A stretch of 64,000 nucleotides of DNA from Trifolium pratense (GCF_020283565.1 NC_060060.1:46488015-46552014), one strand, 5' to 3'. Positions 21,461-34,925 are shown, counted from the first letter of the stretch. Numbers and translations are program-made. Notes: generated by a model from the sequence alone, not told the origin.

Positions 21461-21735
21461 TAGTTGTGCAAACAGGTCCATGCCACTAAGGAACTTTAGA
21501 TATATGGAATAAAGATACCCTGATTTTATTCACAACTTCTTTTTTCCACTTCTTCAAAGTATACAAGAATCTAAATGTCAGGAAAACAAATACCCTGATT
21601 TTATCACATATCAAAAGTGATCGAAAGAAAAACTACTGTTATAATGGATATCCATAGAAGCATAACCCTCAAGAATATGCCAATGTTTCTCAGAGGTTTA
21701 TTCCATTATCCATCTTCATTGCTATAAAAATGTCA
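21461..21735 (+). promoter_or_regulatory. MIR399 promoter: two P1BS sites and TATA box
   Basis: A conserved plus-strand upstream block ('gtgcaaacaggtccatgccacta...'). P1BS GGATATCC is at 21646-21653 and GAATATGC at 21673-21680; the TATA box GCTATAAAAA is at 21721-21730. A short tandem repeat of 'taccctgattttat' (21567, 21592) has altered the distal part. Confidence 0.77.
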
Positions 21736-21821
21736 CAAAAATACCATAGGCAATTCATGGCATAAGGCCATCCATAGCATTAATTGGTTTAAGTTGAAAA
21801 GTTCATTAATAAGCAAAGTAA

Positions 21822-21926
21822 CAATAGGGCACCTCTCTCCTGGCAAGTAAGAAATTAGTATTTTTTGGAGCTACTTATAAAGCACATAATGAATTAATAA
21901 CTTGCCAAAGGAGAGTTGCCCTGTGG
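21822..21926 (+). ncRNA. MIR399: MIR399 hairpin, plus-strand class
   Basis: The mature miR399 is predicted at 21903-21923 (first 20 nt UGCCAAAGGAGAGUUGCCCU, nt 21 G). The star arm GGGCACCUCUCUCCUGGCAA starts at 21827. The loop, about 55 nt, is longer than in the copies at 10309 and 17226. Downstream homology to the copy at 10309 extends to about 22150 ('gatcatcatc..tggcatctt'). No minus-strand partner lies directly to its left, so its half of the head-to-head pair has been lost or never existed. Confidence 0.9.
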
Positions 21927-22599
21927 TTTTTTTAGCTTAATCTCATCATAGAATGGTTGCAAAGAGGTTAAGTGATGCAAAATGTGTTGCAGGTTCATTT
22001 TAATTTTACAATATATAACTTACATATTTTTCTGGTAAATTGTTTATGCATGTTAGTGATGCAAAATGATAATTAGTTCTTTTAAGCATTTTTATGACAT
22101 TACTATATTTTCCCTACCATCAACTTTGATCATCATCAATGGCATCTTAAGAGTCCATTACTACTGTCTACTTCTACTCAATCTACAACTGTTCCTTTGA
22201 CACAAATCCTGGCTTTAGTAATTACAAACACTTTCGTAGTGAAATTCATGTTTCATATCTTTGTTCTTGAGTGCTTTAATTTTTATTGTTTTTTGTGCTT
22301 TTGCTAAATCTCTTGTTTAAGGGAAGAGATTGGAAAATGAGTAGAAATTAGGACTGTTCTGTGTAAAATCTTGGAGCTAATTTCTTGTAATTCATTTGAT
22401 CTTTTGTAAACATTGTTGTAATAGTGAATCGGGATAAAAAATCTCTTGTGTGATTTTGTTATAGGCCAAACTGTTGTAAATTGTAATTCATTCGATTCTC
22501 TCCCTCAGATGTTCGTCATTGTTAGACCAAATTGATCTCTTTATTCTCTCACTTCTGCACAGCACTGGTTCGGTCAACCATTCATATACTGAAGGCAGT

Positions 22600-23011
22600 G
22601 GTTGCATTAACATCATTCAAAACCAACCCAAGACAAAATTTTAATTTCATCAATCAAAGCATTGTGATCATGCATCCTCTCTTCAAAAATACACGATTAT
22701 GGTGACGCCATAAACGCCACAGCATTGCGTTCCAAACTAACAAACAAGTTTTTCCTCATCTCTTTCTGGTGATCAAAACCTGTTAAATAATTCATCAAGG
22801 TAAATAAGTCGGGCGGTATGATGAGAACTACCCTTAGCCATTTAAAAACATTGTAGTACATCCTTGCTACAAAAGTAAATGCTCTGAGTTTTCCACCTCG
22901 GAGTCGCATAAAACACATTCTCTGGATTGTATCGATAAATTCACTCCCCTTAGCATTGTGCTCTGAGTTTTCCATCTTTGTATAGCAGTCCTTGAATATT
23001 AAAAATGACAC
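22600..23011 (-). pseudogene. LINE zinc-binding RT tail fragment
   Basis: The frame 23011-22697 includes MYYNVFKWLRVVLIIPPDLF. After a frameshift, about 22745-22690 reads VWNAMLWRLWRHHNRVF. Together these match the zinc-binding (zf-RVT) end of plant LINE reverse transcriptases. The relic is frameshifted and lacks the RT core. Confidence 0.65.
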
Positions 23012-23019
23012 TTAATAAA

Positions 23020-24265
23020 AATATGTAAAAACAATTTACAATAAAACATTTTCTATTTAAATTGTTAAGAGCATAAAAAAATAATTATCATCGTATATAA
23101 CATCAAAAGAGACATCATAATCAATGATTAAACTGTGTAGAACAAAAATCATGGGGAAAAAAAGACAACGTAGAGGTATGAACCCAAGGAAATTACAATC
23201 AGATACAATAAAAGGCTATCACTAATATATTGATAAACATTTGATATTTTATGAACATTAAAAATATATAACCATTATTAGGGTTTTAAAATTTTGAGGT
23301 CTGATCCCGCCGCACACCAGACACATGGTGCGGGTTGGCCTTGTACGCACACAAAGATGTTCTTGTAGACTTTAAAACATAGATCTTGTGTTGGGAGACT
23401 GCTACAAATGTTAAACCAGGAGAAGATGAAGAAAAACCTGATGTGAAGATGAAGAAAAACCTGCTGCAAATAATTCTAAAGTGTGTGTATTACACTAAAC
23501 TTTAGGTTCGATTCTTCCCTAGTAGTTTATGCAATGCAATTGGCCGGGTTAACCGACGAATCCCTGTATGATACTTTGGAAATTATGATATAAATTGCAC
23601 ACTAATATCAAGTATATCAATCAATGATGGTTTACCGAATAAAATTTCCTCAATGACTTTTGTGCACCAGAGAAATTAATAAATGACTTAGAAATATTTT
23701 AAATAGAATTTTGACTCATGAAACATGAATTTCGTTGCATGTATTTTCTTCCTCCTAAGTGTCACTATATATGAAGGGAAGCAACCCAACCTATAAAGAT
23801 ATTCTGCGATGTTAATTTGAAACAATGCATATCATTCACTCTTGTTCACCAAAAGTTCCTAGACTAATTAAACCAAAAGACAGTTTGTTTCAATCTAACT
23901 ATTGCATCATTTCAAGATTTTGTGTCATTCTCACCTCTCACTAATTAACTTGGTGATATAAACACATGTGGCTAAAGGAGAAATGATTGTCGCTAACAAA
24001 ATGTTACCCCGCTTTAAATAGGCGTGGCAAAAATCATATTTAACCGTGGCTAAATTTCGTGACGCCCGGATTAGCCACACTCAAAATTTACGTGGCAAAC
24101 ATAATTAGCCACTGTCAAATGTCTATTTAGCTACGGTTTTGACCGTGGGTAAACCGCGAGTTTTTTGTTGTGCCAATATACACTAAGTCAACAATAGTAT
24201 CAACCACATGATAAATTACTACACATTAGTGTATTTTTTTATAATTAACGGTAAATATAATATTA
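23020..24265. other. Intergenic DNA, no gene seen
   Basis: AT-rich sequence. The block 24000-24170 has 'cgtggcaaa', 'gccactgtcaaa' and 'accgtgg' motifs like a CACTA subterminal region. Confidence 0.4.
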
Positions 24266-24267
24266 TA

Positions 24268-24626
24268 CTCCCTCCGTTTCAAATTACTTGTCGTTTTAGA
24301 AAAAGAAATAAGAAATTAAGAAAGTGTGTTTTTGCACCTTATCTTCCTATTATATCTTTATTTTAATTCACCAATAATTTTTTTTTTTGCACACACTTTC
24401 TCTTTACAATAAATTTAATATATTATGTATCAAAAAAAAATTTTAAAAAAACTTTAGTTTTAAAAATATATATTAAATCTTTTACGTTTTCAACAACTAA
24501 TCCTAAATATTTGAAATTTACATGAGGGTATAATAGACAAAATATAACCTTAAATTATCAAAACGACAAGTAATTTGAAACAAATTTTTTCTTTCTAAAA
24601 TGACAAGTATTTGAAACAGAGAGAGT
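24268..24626. mobile_element. Stowaway-like MITE
   Basis: The left end is CTCCCTCCGTTTCAAATTAC. The right arm, inverted, is 'ctctctgtttcaaatacttgtc'. An internal 'aaacgacaagtaatttgaaac' shows a second copy of the terminus, so the element is duplicated or nested at its right side. Confidence 0.7.
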
Positions 24627-24767
24627 ATATACGAAAAACTCAATAGATAGTTCAAAATACAATGGGTACTAGAAGTATACACCAAACCTATGACCTCACC
24701 AAAACTACTTTTTGATCGAACAATTGCATTTCATATCAAGGAAAAATGGAACAAATGTCTAAGCTAA

Positions 24768-24852
24768 ACAGTCGTAGGTCTCCTTTGGCAAGTTTGTAGC
24801 TCTAAATCAAATGAAATATCGCTATCACGTGCCAAGAGAGACATGCCCTATA
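24768..24852 (-). pseudogene. Degenerate MIR399 hairpin
   Basis: The flanks are typical of a minus-strand copy ('gtctaagctaaaca', 'ctgatttgcttactaat'). The first 12 nt of the mature sequence are kept (UGCCAAAGGAGA at 24790-24779). A deletion of five bases (GCAGC on +) then removes the pairing 3' half. The 5' arm survives at about 24831-24849. The promoter is separated by the insertions that begin at 24885. It is very unlikely to make miR399. Confidence 0.8.
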
Positions 24853-25169
24853 ACTGATTTGCTTACTAATATATATATATATAAGGTCTTGCTAACTAGT
24901 GCCCCCGGGGCACTAGTTAAGGAGCTAAAAAAAGAAACAGAAATGCTATGTATACACAAATCCATAACAAAAATACAACATTAATACTATACTATTGCTT
25001 TGTACCTCTATTTCTATTTTATTTTTATTTTTTATACCAAACTGGCACACATGTGACTTATTTTTCTTCTTTTTCCATTTTTTCTTTTAACTTTTTTCCC
25101 TTTCTCTTTCTTCACCAAACAACAACACACACAGGTGAGAGGCTGAGAGCACAACCTCTTCCCTTTTAG

Positions 25170-26410
25170 CTTTTTCCGCCGCGTAACCTCTTCAAGCTGC
25201 CACAGTCGTCGCTAGTCGTCTCTCTCCACTCTGCCACCTTCTTGTCTGTGTCTTGTTCTGTCTCTCGCTCTACTCACTGCGTATGCGATCTCTCTCGCTC
25301 TCCTCGCTTCAATGTGATCTCTTTCTCACTCTCCTCGTTGCAATTTGTTACCTGAAGCTCTGTTTATCCTTAAGGTAAGCATTCTTTAAAAATGAATTAG
25401 GATTAGGGTGAAATGATTTAGGTTATAAATTGGGGGTTAAATGATCTAGGGTCTAAATTTCAGGTTAAATGTATTCTCACCATCTATGAGCATTCATCAT
25501 CATTGTGCACAAGCTATTTGATAAAATGCTTGAATTGTTGGATTTAGAAGAAAAATGGTTTTTTTTTTTTTGCTAGAAATTGGGCTTAATGTGTCCAACT
25601 TTGGCTATTGTAGTCTACTGATTTAGTTGCCTAATGTCAATGTATTGTTTTGATCATATGTCTACATGAAGCTTTTGTTGCAATTGAAAAAGAAATTGAA
25701 CCTGTTGATGAAAGCATGATTTGGTGGAATATGCAAAGTTGTTGCCTATGCACTGCTGCTTATTTCCTGTTATCACTATAAAGCCAAGGTGAAGTCTCAG
25801 TGCCCGTTACAGAGGTCCGGAGCCTGTATGAGATTTTAGGTATTTACAAATGAATTCAAAGCTATACAAGTATTTACTTGATTTGATTTAGGCTACGTTT
25901 GATCAAATTAAGCTATAAGCTAGCTGAAATGATAATGGCTTTTGAGTGTAATACTTGAAATGATTATGTGTGTGGCTTGTAATGAAATTATAAGCTGAAA
26001 CGTTTTCTGCAATATCTGTTATCCAGACACATGTTCTTTAACAAATATACCACATTTTTTTAACTGTTCATTTATACACCCATTTTATACATTCATTTCT
26101 ATTTATTTTTTATTTCTTTAAAACACTGCACACATGTGAATCTCTCTCTCTTCCCTGTTTCCTTGTTTCTGAAAAACGTAAACACACGCTCTCACCTTGT
26201 TGCTCCATCTCGTCACCGCCGCTGCCTGCCACCATCATCGCTTCTGCCGCGTTCTGCTCTCTTTCTCTCTCTCTCGCTCTCCTCGTTGCAATCTTTTTCT
26301 CACGCTCAAACACATTGTTAACGTAAGCATTCTTTAACAGTGAATTAGGGTCAAACAATTTAAGGTATAAATTGGGGGTTAAACGATCCAGGGTATAAAG
26401 TATAAATCAT
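25170..26410 (+). repeat. Duplicated CT-rich leader plus splice-donor-like block
   Basis: Two related copies (about 25255-25475 and 26240-26400) share 'cgctctcctcgttgcaat', then 'gtaagcattcttta', 'gaattaggg', 'aaattgggggttaaa' and 'agggt.taaa'. The block looks like a non-coding first exon followed by an intron start, as often found at MULE termini. No protein can be assigned. Confidence 0.6.
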
Positions 26411-28700
26411 AGTTTAAGGGGCTTCTGTGACTCTTGTTTTTTCCACAAAATTTGTTCCTGAATTGCTTCATAGATGATAGTTTTGTTCTTACTAGCTTAA
26501 TATATTTTCATGAAATTAGATCTTGCAAATTGTATATGGAAATAACAATTTTTAACTTGATTTTGGGATTTTGACTGATTAGTGTTTGTTATACTACATT
26601 AAAATGGTTTGGATAGATCAAAGATGTATTTGATAATTGAACCGACTATTTCCATGTTGCTCAAAAGATAGTGGAAGGCAAAGGGTGTACAAAAAGAGAG
26701 AATGGAAATTGAGTTGTTTTCAAAATGTTAGGGACCTCGGGAAAAATAAATAAGGCGAAAATATATAAAAAAAAAATGTAGAAAGAATAAGGATTGAACT
26801 AAACTTGAAGACATGGTGTAGTATGAATTAGTTTCTAGTTTAGGATAGCTTGTAGTAATATTGAAAATAACTGATAATTATTATTAATATTATTAAGAAG
26901 ACTTGTAATCACTTGGCGAGTTGAACGCCGTTTTTATTTGTCGAAGAACCTTTCTATGTATTTGAGTAAAATGGTCAGATTAGGCGTGCACCACCTGTCG
27001 TAAGAGTTGAGAATATATTTGAGCATGTTCAACTATAGTAGAGTTCCTTATTATTTGTGGTTAAGCTATAGTAGAAGTACTTATTACTTGTGATGTGATC
27101 AATGATTAGCTTGTTCATAAGTTCAATATGTAGAGTAATGAAAGGAAATCCCATAGTGTCTGACATATCATTTTCTGCAACTTTTAGATTGCACCACATA
27201 CCTGTCATGATAAATCGATAATATCTTGTTTTGAATTGGTTATAAATTGATAATATCTTGTTTTGAATTGACTTAGGCTTCAACCATACTTTCTTGGATA
27301 GTTTTCTCGCTTGATTTTTGTCTAAGTTAAGAGTACTTATGTAATATAGTTATGTGATATTGATCTCTATATGTGCACATTAGAATATATTCCCATTTCC
27401 ATGTGTAATATAGTTGTTGTTGACTAAGGGGTTCTATCTGGTGTGTTGAAGTGTGGCTATTGTTTTTTTGGTGTTTACTTGATATGTTTCTATGCTCAAT
27501 GTGTACAGATGTTTTGATCTGATTAAACTTTTCCAATTTCGCAGATTACAAGGTGAACAAAGGAATGCTCTTCTTTGATGCAATTTGATCTGCTCAAAAT
27601 TCTTCTTTTAATGGAAATGGACACAAGATGGAGCCAACCTGATATTTGGTATTATATCTTTTACTAGTGTTTTAGAGGTAGCCTGGTCTCTATAGGTTGT
27701 TTGAGAGAATTTAGTGGTTGTGCTGTATGGTTGGTTTTGCACTAGAGACAATATTCTTAGGAGTAGTCTCACTTTTGTACAATGAACTTAATTTGTAATG
27801 ACTGACACATTTTGTAAGAATTTAACTCTAGCCACTTTTTTCATTTGTAGGTTGCTTCTTGAGGTTACTTAGCATGAATGATGAATCCCAAGTTTGAGCA
27901 CATATTGTGGAGCTAAGGTTAAGGTATCACATCATGTAACTCTTGTTCTCCCAATTTTCACAATTCTTAACATGCATCAGTGTTTATACTTTCACTACTG
28001 CTGGTTTTGCATCTCATAATGTACACTACAGCTGGTTTATAGGTGGAACCTTGACACTCTTTATGTCATAGACTATACCATTTTGATTTTTTATTTGAAT
28101 ATTGCACTCTTTAATGTAGCAATGTGTCCAATGTTGAACTTTCATTTCTCTTTTGTGCTTCCCATTATTACTCCTAGATTTAAGGGGTCACTTTATTATT
28201 ATTATTAACTATACTTACTACTTTTGTGGCATAATAATATCAATGATGTTCCATAAGGGATATCAAATGACTTTATAGGAACTTCTCTACTGTTGTTGAC
28301 TGAAAAATATTGAGTTGTGTTAAATGTGAGATGTGTACGATAATTAGACTAGTAGATAAATATTGAGTTGTGTTATAGGGACTTTCTAGTATGGTGTAAT
28401 TAGTGCTGGTAGTGTTTGGATGTTGGTATGCAATTATATGTTAATGTTGATGTCCAGTTTTCCAGTGTGTTATGATTAGAATTGGAGTACTCGTAGTAAT
28501 GTGTTAGATACCATAAGCTAATTTATAGTGTACTCAGTGTGAGGATCAAAGTGTGTAAATCAGAGGGGAGCTTCAATTTAAGTTGTATAGTACTGTTATA
28601 GGTGTCTTGGTATGAAAAATGTGTTTTGTTTTTAAGGATTTTGAGTTGTCTAGCTAGATGACTAGTGTATCTTCTGGGTTTGTTTTCGTACCATTTTTTA
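26410..28700. other. Interior of the Mutator-like element, no gene recognised
   Basis: AT-rich, intron-like sequence. A short direct repeat 'gataatatcttgttttgaattg' is at about 27218 and 27249. No family motif was found in any frame. Confidence 0.45.
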
Positions 28701-28875
28701 GCCTGACCTTGGTTTTGGATTTATGAGATGCAATGCTGCCTATTTTTTCTCTATGCAGTTGTGATTCTGTTTTGAGCATTTGTTTTTTGCTGGTGGTTTT
28801 CAGGCATGTTTGGTTGATCTGTTGCTATGCTTGGAGCCTTTCATCAGTTGTATTTTTTGGCCTGCATCTATCCGC

Positions 28876-29059
28876 TATTAAGGCAGCCGATTACAAACAA
28901 CAGTTGCTTGTCAAAATAAAACAATTGCCGCAAGCTAAACATGGAAATATAGATATGGATCCAACAGATTTGAATGAACGAAATCCTTCTATTGGTAATA
29001 CTACTCATGGAAGTAATGCAAATGATGGTGCACATGTTGATGAGTATATATATAAATGA
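28876..29059 (+). other. Exon-like open frame, unidentified
   Basis: After an 'ttaag' acceptor-like site the frame reads AADYKQQLLVKIKQLPQAKH and continues, hydrophilic and asparagine-rich, for about 60 residues to a TGA. Composition is more protein-like than the surroundings. I do not recognise the family. It may be the last exon of another captured gene in the 11.25 kb element. Confidence 0.35.
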
Positions 29060-29399
29060 TTTTTGAATGTAGAACTTAAAGAATTATTTAAAGTACGATA
29101 TGTAGCCACCTTAAAGTTATTAGAACCGTTAACATTTTGGATGTATTGATGACTTTGATATTATGTAATGTGAGATACTTATGTTTATGATGGAAAAAGT
29201 TGATGTTTGCAAACAAATATCTAGTTTGGGATGAATTTTTTAAATTATTCAAGGAATTAAATTTGTGCAAAAATTATTAAAAAATAGAAATTAAAATGAA
29301 ATAGAAATTGGGACGGAATATAAAGAATCTGTCGCCAAATTGGGACGGAATTTAAAACATTTGTCGCAATATTGGGACGGAATGAAATGTGTTTAATCA

Positions 29400-32110
29400 A
29401 ATAGTTCATAATCTAGATGTGGGGGTTATGTGTAGAATTTGTAGATGACCGGGGAGTTGGGGTACAAATTTGGTTAACTAGCTTAAAATCCCGAAATTTG
29501 AAAAAAATCATTCACCTTTAACTTTGTTTTAACTTTATCATCTATAAACAATAAGAAGTGTGTCCCGTGTACAATTCCACTCTTGAACAAATAGTGATAT
29601 TCCTTGAAATTATTCACAATCTAGATGTGGGGAGTTGTATGTAGATAACGGGGGAGTTTGGCTACAACTTTGGTTAACCGGATTAAAATCTTCCAAATTT
29701 GAAAAAAAAATCACCTTTAATTTTATTTTAACTTTATCATCTATAAACAATCAGAAATGTGTCTCGTGTACAATTCCACTCTTGAACAAATAATGATATT
29801 CCTTAAAATTATTCACAATCTAGATGAGGGGAGTTATGTGCAGATAATTGGGGAGTCGGTGTACAAATTTGGGTAATCATCTTAAAATCTTCCAAAGGTG
29901 AGAAAATCATTCACTTTTTTTGGCCCATTTTCCAGTTATCTGAACAAATAGTGATATTCCAGTCTCGTGTACAATTCCACTCTTGAACAAATAATGATAT
30001 TTCTTGAAATTATTCACAATCTAGATGTGGGGAGTTGTGTGTAGATAACGGGGGAGTTGGGCTACAACTTTGGTTAACCGGATTAAAATCTTCCAAATTT
30101 GAAAAAAAAAATCACCTTTAACTTTATTTTAACTTTATCATCTATAAACAATCAGAAATGTGTCTCGTGTACAATTCCGCTCTTGAACAAATAGTGATAT
30201 TCCTTGAAATTATTCACAATCTAGATGTGGGGAGTTATGTGTAGATAACGGGGGAGTTGAGCTACAACTTTGGTTAACTGGATTAAAATCTTCCAAATTT
30301 GAAAAAAAAAAATATAAAAAATTCACCTTTAACTTTATTTTAACTTTATCATCTTCAAACAATCAGAAATATGTCTCGTGTACAATTTTACTCTTGAACA
30401 AATATTGATATTCCTTAAAATTATTCACAATCTAGATGACGTGAGTTATGTGCAGATAATTGGGGAGTCGGCAGTGGCGGAGCTAGCCCAAAAGGTTGGG
30501 GCGGGCCGCTATGAATATAAATCGAATATACAAAAAAATTACTAAAAAAAGACATATCATATTGAGGGCGTGTCTAATATAGATATCTCAAAAAGAGTCA
30601 ATAGGTGAACCATTACCATTTTCAATAAATAAATTTTAATTTTTTTAATAAAAGATTGATCAAATATGAATTTTTATACACAAACTCTATTTTAAATAAA
30701 AATTTGAGTACTTTTTTCTCCAAAAAAATATACTTGAATACTTTCACAAAATAAATTACACATTCTAAAATTTCTATAAATATTAAACAATAAAACATTA
30801 GAAGGGATGCTTCAAAAAAATAAATTAAGAAGGACATTTGAATTATTAATTTGTAAGTGAGAATTCTGGATCGTCCAAATCGAGGAGGTTTGAAACCCCC
30901 GCAAACTGGGAACCTGTTAAAGAATTCTGGTCGTCCAAATTGAGGGTGCTTGAAACCCCCGCAAACTTAGAAATAACAAACTAAACATACTATTTAGCGG
31001 GGGTTTAAAACTGCCTCTAAATAGTATACCTGAAAAAAAATGAAAATCTTGGGGCGGGCCATGGCCCTGTCCAACCCATGAGGGGCTCCACCCCTGGGAG
31101 TCGGTGTACAAATTTGGGTAATCATCTTAAAATCTTCCAAAGGTGAGAAAATCATTCACTTTTTTTTTGGCCCATTTTACAGTTATCTGAACACGACTTC
31201 CCACATCTGCATTGGTTATAGTTTTATGGAATCTTAGTATTTGTTCACAAATTGCATTATATATGTGACACAATTCTGTTGGTTTGCAGATGATAAAGTA
31301 AAAGGTGGGTGATTTGGTTAAATTTGGAAGATTTTAAATCCGTTAACCAAATATGTTCTTCAACTCCCTAGTTATCGACACATGACTCCCCACATCTATA
31401 TTAGTAATAATTTCAAGAAATCTTACTAGTTAAAAAGTGAAATTGTATATGAGACACACTTCGATTATTTGCAAATGATAAGGTTAAAACAAAGTTAATG
31501 GTGAATGATTTTTTCAAGTTTGGAAGATTTTAAGAGAATTAACCAAATATGTTCTCCAACTCCCCAGTTATCTGAACCGGACTCCCCACACGTGTATCGA
31601 CAATAGTAATATTCCTTTAAATTAGTAACAATATAGACATGGGGAATTATTTGCAGATAATTGTGGAGTTGGACAACAAATTTGGTTAACTGACTTAAAA
31701 TCTTTTAAACATGAAAAAAGAATTCACCTTGACCTTTTTTTAAACTTTTTTTATATGAAAACAATCAGAAGTGTGTCTCCCATTTACAATGCTACTTGTG
31801 AATAAATAATGAAATTACTTTAAATTATTAACAATATAGATGTGAGGAGTCAATTGTAGATAACTGAGGAGTTGGACAACATATTTGGTTAACTAACTTA
31901 AATTCTTCAAAACGAGAAAAAATCATTCACATTTAACTTTATTTTAACTTTTTCATCTAAAAATAATCAGAAGTGTGTCTCATGTACAATCTCACTTGTG
32001 AACAAATAGTGAGATTCTTTTAAATTATTAAAAATATCAATGTGGGGAGTTATGTGTAGATAATTGGGCAGTTTGGCAACAAATTTGGTTAACAAACTTA
32101 AAACCTTCCA
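29400..32110. repeat. About 200-bp satellite-like array with orientation switch
   Basis: Units begin near 'ctagatgtggggagtt' at 29412, 29621, 29820, 30021, 30221 and 30432, spacing 199-211 bp. Each contains 'gataacgggggagtt', 'ttggttaaccggattaaaatcttcc' type motifs and 'tgtgtctcgtgtacaattcc'. After the nested hAT element, units at about 31190-31600 run in the opposite orientation ('gactccccacatctatatt'), and those at 31610-32110 run forward again. Confidence 0.85.
30472..31096. mobile_element. Non-autonomous hAT element, 625 bp, 8-bp target duplication
   Basis: The ends are CAGTGGCGGAGCTAG (left) and CAGGGGTGGAGCCCC (right, inverted). GGAGTCGG is duplicated at 30464-30471 and 31097-31104. 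It is inserted into one unit of the satellite-like array. An internal pair of 'gaattctggatcgtccaaat' copies (30861, 30922) is present. Confidence 0.88.
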
Positions 32111-32264
32111 AACATGATAAAACAAGGTATCAGTGACATTAACAAATATTGTACTTTACATGGTCATACATAAGTTAATCAAAAAGAATATATTAATCTG
32201 TATAGTTTGGTCAGACTTTTTTTTTTTACACAAACAAACTTAACTCATTTAATTACTTAGTGTT

Positions 32265-32400
32265 CTCAATACAATGAGGAATCAAATGAAACACATTGCG
32301 CCTAGGCCAAGAATTTGCCGCCTTAGCTAACAAATGGGCAACCAAATTACTTGGCACTTAACAAACTTCGCCTCAAAGTTGGAATGTAAACTTAACAGAT
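32265..32400 (-). pseudogene. RNase H-like domain end of a retroelement
   Basis: Minus-strand translation gives PSNLVAHLLAKAANSWPRRN followed by VFHLIPHCIENT. This resembles the C-terminal 'N..AH.LAK.A' motif of the plant RNase H-like (RVT_3) domain found in LINEs and related fragments. It is short and has stops upstream. Confidence 0.55.
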
Positions 32401-32886
32401 TCTTAATACTAGTACAATTATACTGAACTTAGAGTTTCCTCTAATTTGTGCATGCACTGCATTCATTGTCACCGAAGTTTAAAATTACAATTTAGCTCTA
32501 AATTGAAATAGGTGAGCATCACACAAAGTTACATCCCACACACAATATGATTGAACTACCAAGTACATATGCAATAAACAATTCTCATGATAACAAAATG
32601 ATGATAAGCCAACATCCTCATCCCGCTATCATTGTGTTCAAGCATCGTCATCTAGTGGTGACTGCACATCTGATGCATGTGCAAGCTTAGCCGCCTGTCA
32701 GCTTATGCTGCAAATTTAAATACGCACAAGTTGAGACTCCAGACATTAAAACAAATGATATTAGACCATCACACACAAAATTTTGAGGATAAAAAAAAAA
32801 TAGCAATTATATATCATCACCAATATATACTCCACACCCAACCCTCACAAATATAGTCCACATACAAGATGGGAAGAATAAAAAAA

Positions 32887-33085
32887 ATCCACTTAGTACT
32901 GAACTATGATTGTGGTATGAATCAGACCAACTTCAACTCCACAACAGATCCTCACAATCCAAGAAAATAGCAATTATATATCATGTCAATTACTTCAAAC
33001 CATTATCATTGCAGCACACAAAATTTAAAAGAAAATAAAAACAATTTTGTATAGTCATTCAATCATAGTTTTTCACAATTTAAAA
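32887..33085 (+). repeat. 199-bp recent duplication, copy 1
   Basis: Identical to 34043-34241 (offset 1156 bp) except for one visible mismatch in 'cttagtact/cttagtatt'. Such identity inside the Mutator-like element indicates a recent internal duplication. Confidence 0.92.
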
Positions 33086-34042
33086 CACGAAGTTGAAGAA
33101 TAAACAATATCAGTTGACATCGCCTTTTTTACACAATTGAGTAAAATTAATCACCAGTTACTGTTACATATTCACATTCACTTATTCAGTTGAAATACTT
33201 TCAAACACATTCATACAGTTTATTTATTTTCTGGAAACCCAATCAGCAATAACAATTTGTTAGGTAACAACAAAGTGAATTATTAGAATAAATATTTTAC
33301 ATGTTTCACCATAGACATTGCACAAACTTTGTAAAAATTTCACATAAACAATATACTTTAAAACCAACATTTAAATGCAGAGAGAGGAAAATGAAAAGTC
33401 AAGTGTAATACAGCATCAGTACAGCTATTTCTAACAGAAGTAATGTAGTTCATGGTTTATATGTTGTTCATACATAAGATATAATTTGGTATAAATAGAA
33501 GAGCTGGAACTGAGATATAGTTTTCCTCTAGCTTAAAACTTTGCTCCTATCAGATTTAGTGGTATTGTGTAATATTTGAAGGAAAAAATAGAAACCATGT
33601 TAAATTAATTGTATAAATTGTAAGGCAAATTTAGGCTAAAAGTGATCATCAGATAGATTTCTAAGAAACCTCACATAAGCTAATTAGTCCTTACATTATC
33701 CTTGTTATGTTGTTCAGTTGAAAATGGCTTAAGGCTTACAAACAATATTTCTATGGAGAAATACCAGAAATATGTACAATCTGACATTCTCTTTTCAATA
33801 CTCTACTATGTGGGATTTGACCAAATAACAGTGTTAAGAACAGAAAGTCTAAGAATGTATTGACATTTCTCTCTACCTCTATTTATTGATGGAAGGAAAA
33901 TACAACAATAGCAAGATTCAATTTTTTTTTTCTTTTTCAAATGAAATTTTATAGATTTAAATGAATTACAGAATTCAATTTGTTTTCTTACCAAATCAAG
34001 CAACCACACTCTGTTACTATAAACAAGTGAAAATGAAAGATT

Positions 34043-34241
34043 ATCCACTTAGTATTGAACTATGATTGTGGTATGAATCAGACCAACTTCAACTCCACAA
34101 CAGATCCTCACAATCCAAGAAAATAGCAATTATATATCATGTCAATTACTTCAAACCATTATCATTGCAGCACACAAAATTTAAAAGAAAATAAAAACAA
34201 TTTTGTATAGTCATTCAATCATAGTTTTTCACAATTTAAAA
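34043..34241 (+). repeat. 199-bp recent duplication, copy 2
   Basis: Partner of 32887-33085. It ends just before unrelated sequence ('tattggttggatttgag'). Confidence 0.92.
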
Positions 34242-34925
34242 TATTGGTTGGATTTGAGTACTTACATCAAATAATTTGAAAGGTAGAAAAAGAGCTTAAA
34301 ATCTTTCTTCTTCCAATTTAAACTTGTATAGTCTTTCTTTCAACTCTAAACAAAGAAAACAAGCGAAAATGTCATAAAATGGATAAGAGAGGGAGGGAGA
34401 AACTGAGTAAACAAGTTAATATTGCAGAAGCAGAAAACAAATTAATAAGAGAGAGAGCACGATTAGTAAGAATTGAGGTACCATATAGACAAGTGATAGC
34501 TAGGAGAATTCATTATACAATCATATTAACATGTATCATTCTTTAGCAGGATATTTAGTTAAGAAATTAAAATTCATGGTTCAGGTGCCTAACTTAAACA
34601 TCATTGCAATTCTCATTCCCATTTCATCTCATGAATCACTTTTTATACAATCATATGGTGCAGGAAGCTAGGAGATTTCAATACATGCTCAATCAATGAA
34701 GCATATGGTGAAATAACTTAAAATCAGTAAGCAAAGTTAAGAATCAACTTAAAATCAAATCAAAAATATTAACTCCTAAACATGCACAACTGGATCGAAA
34801 ATTTCAATCAGAAATATATCAAAATTAACCTAGAAATATCAAAGTTAAGAATCAATTTAGCATCCAATCAGATAATCAAAACCCTAAGCAAAGTCATAAA
34901 CCCCATATACATAAACATTATTTAC

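Noticed and set aside
26110..26358. A minus-strand Arg/Glu-rich protein
   Set aside because: It is the complement of the CT-rich leader repeat in the 11.25 kb element.
29400..32110. A CRISPR-like array
   Set aside because: Units of about 200 bp are contiguous, without short repeats and unique spacers, and lie in a plant transposon.
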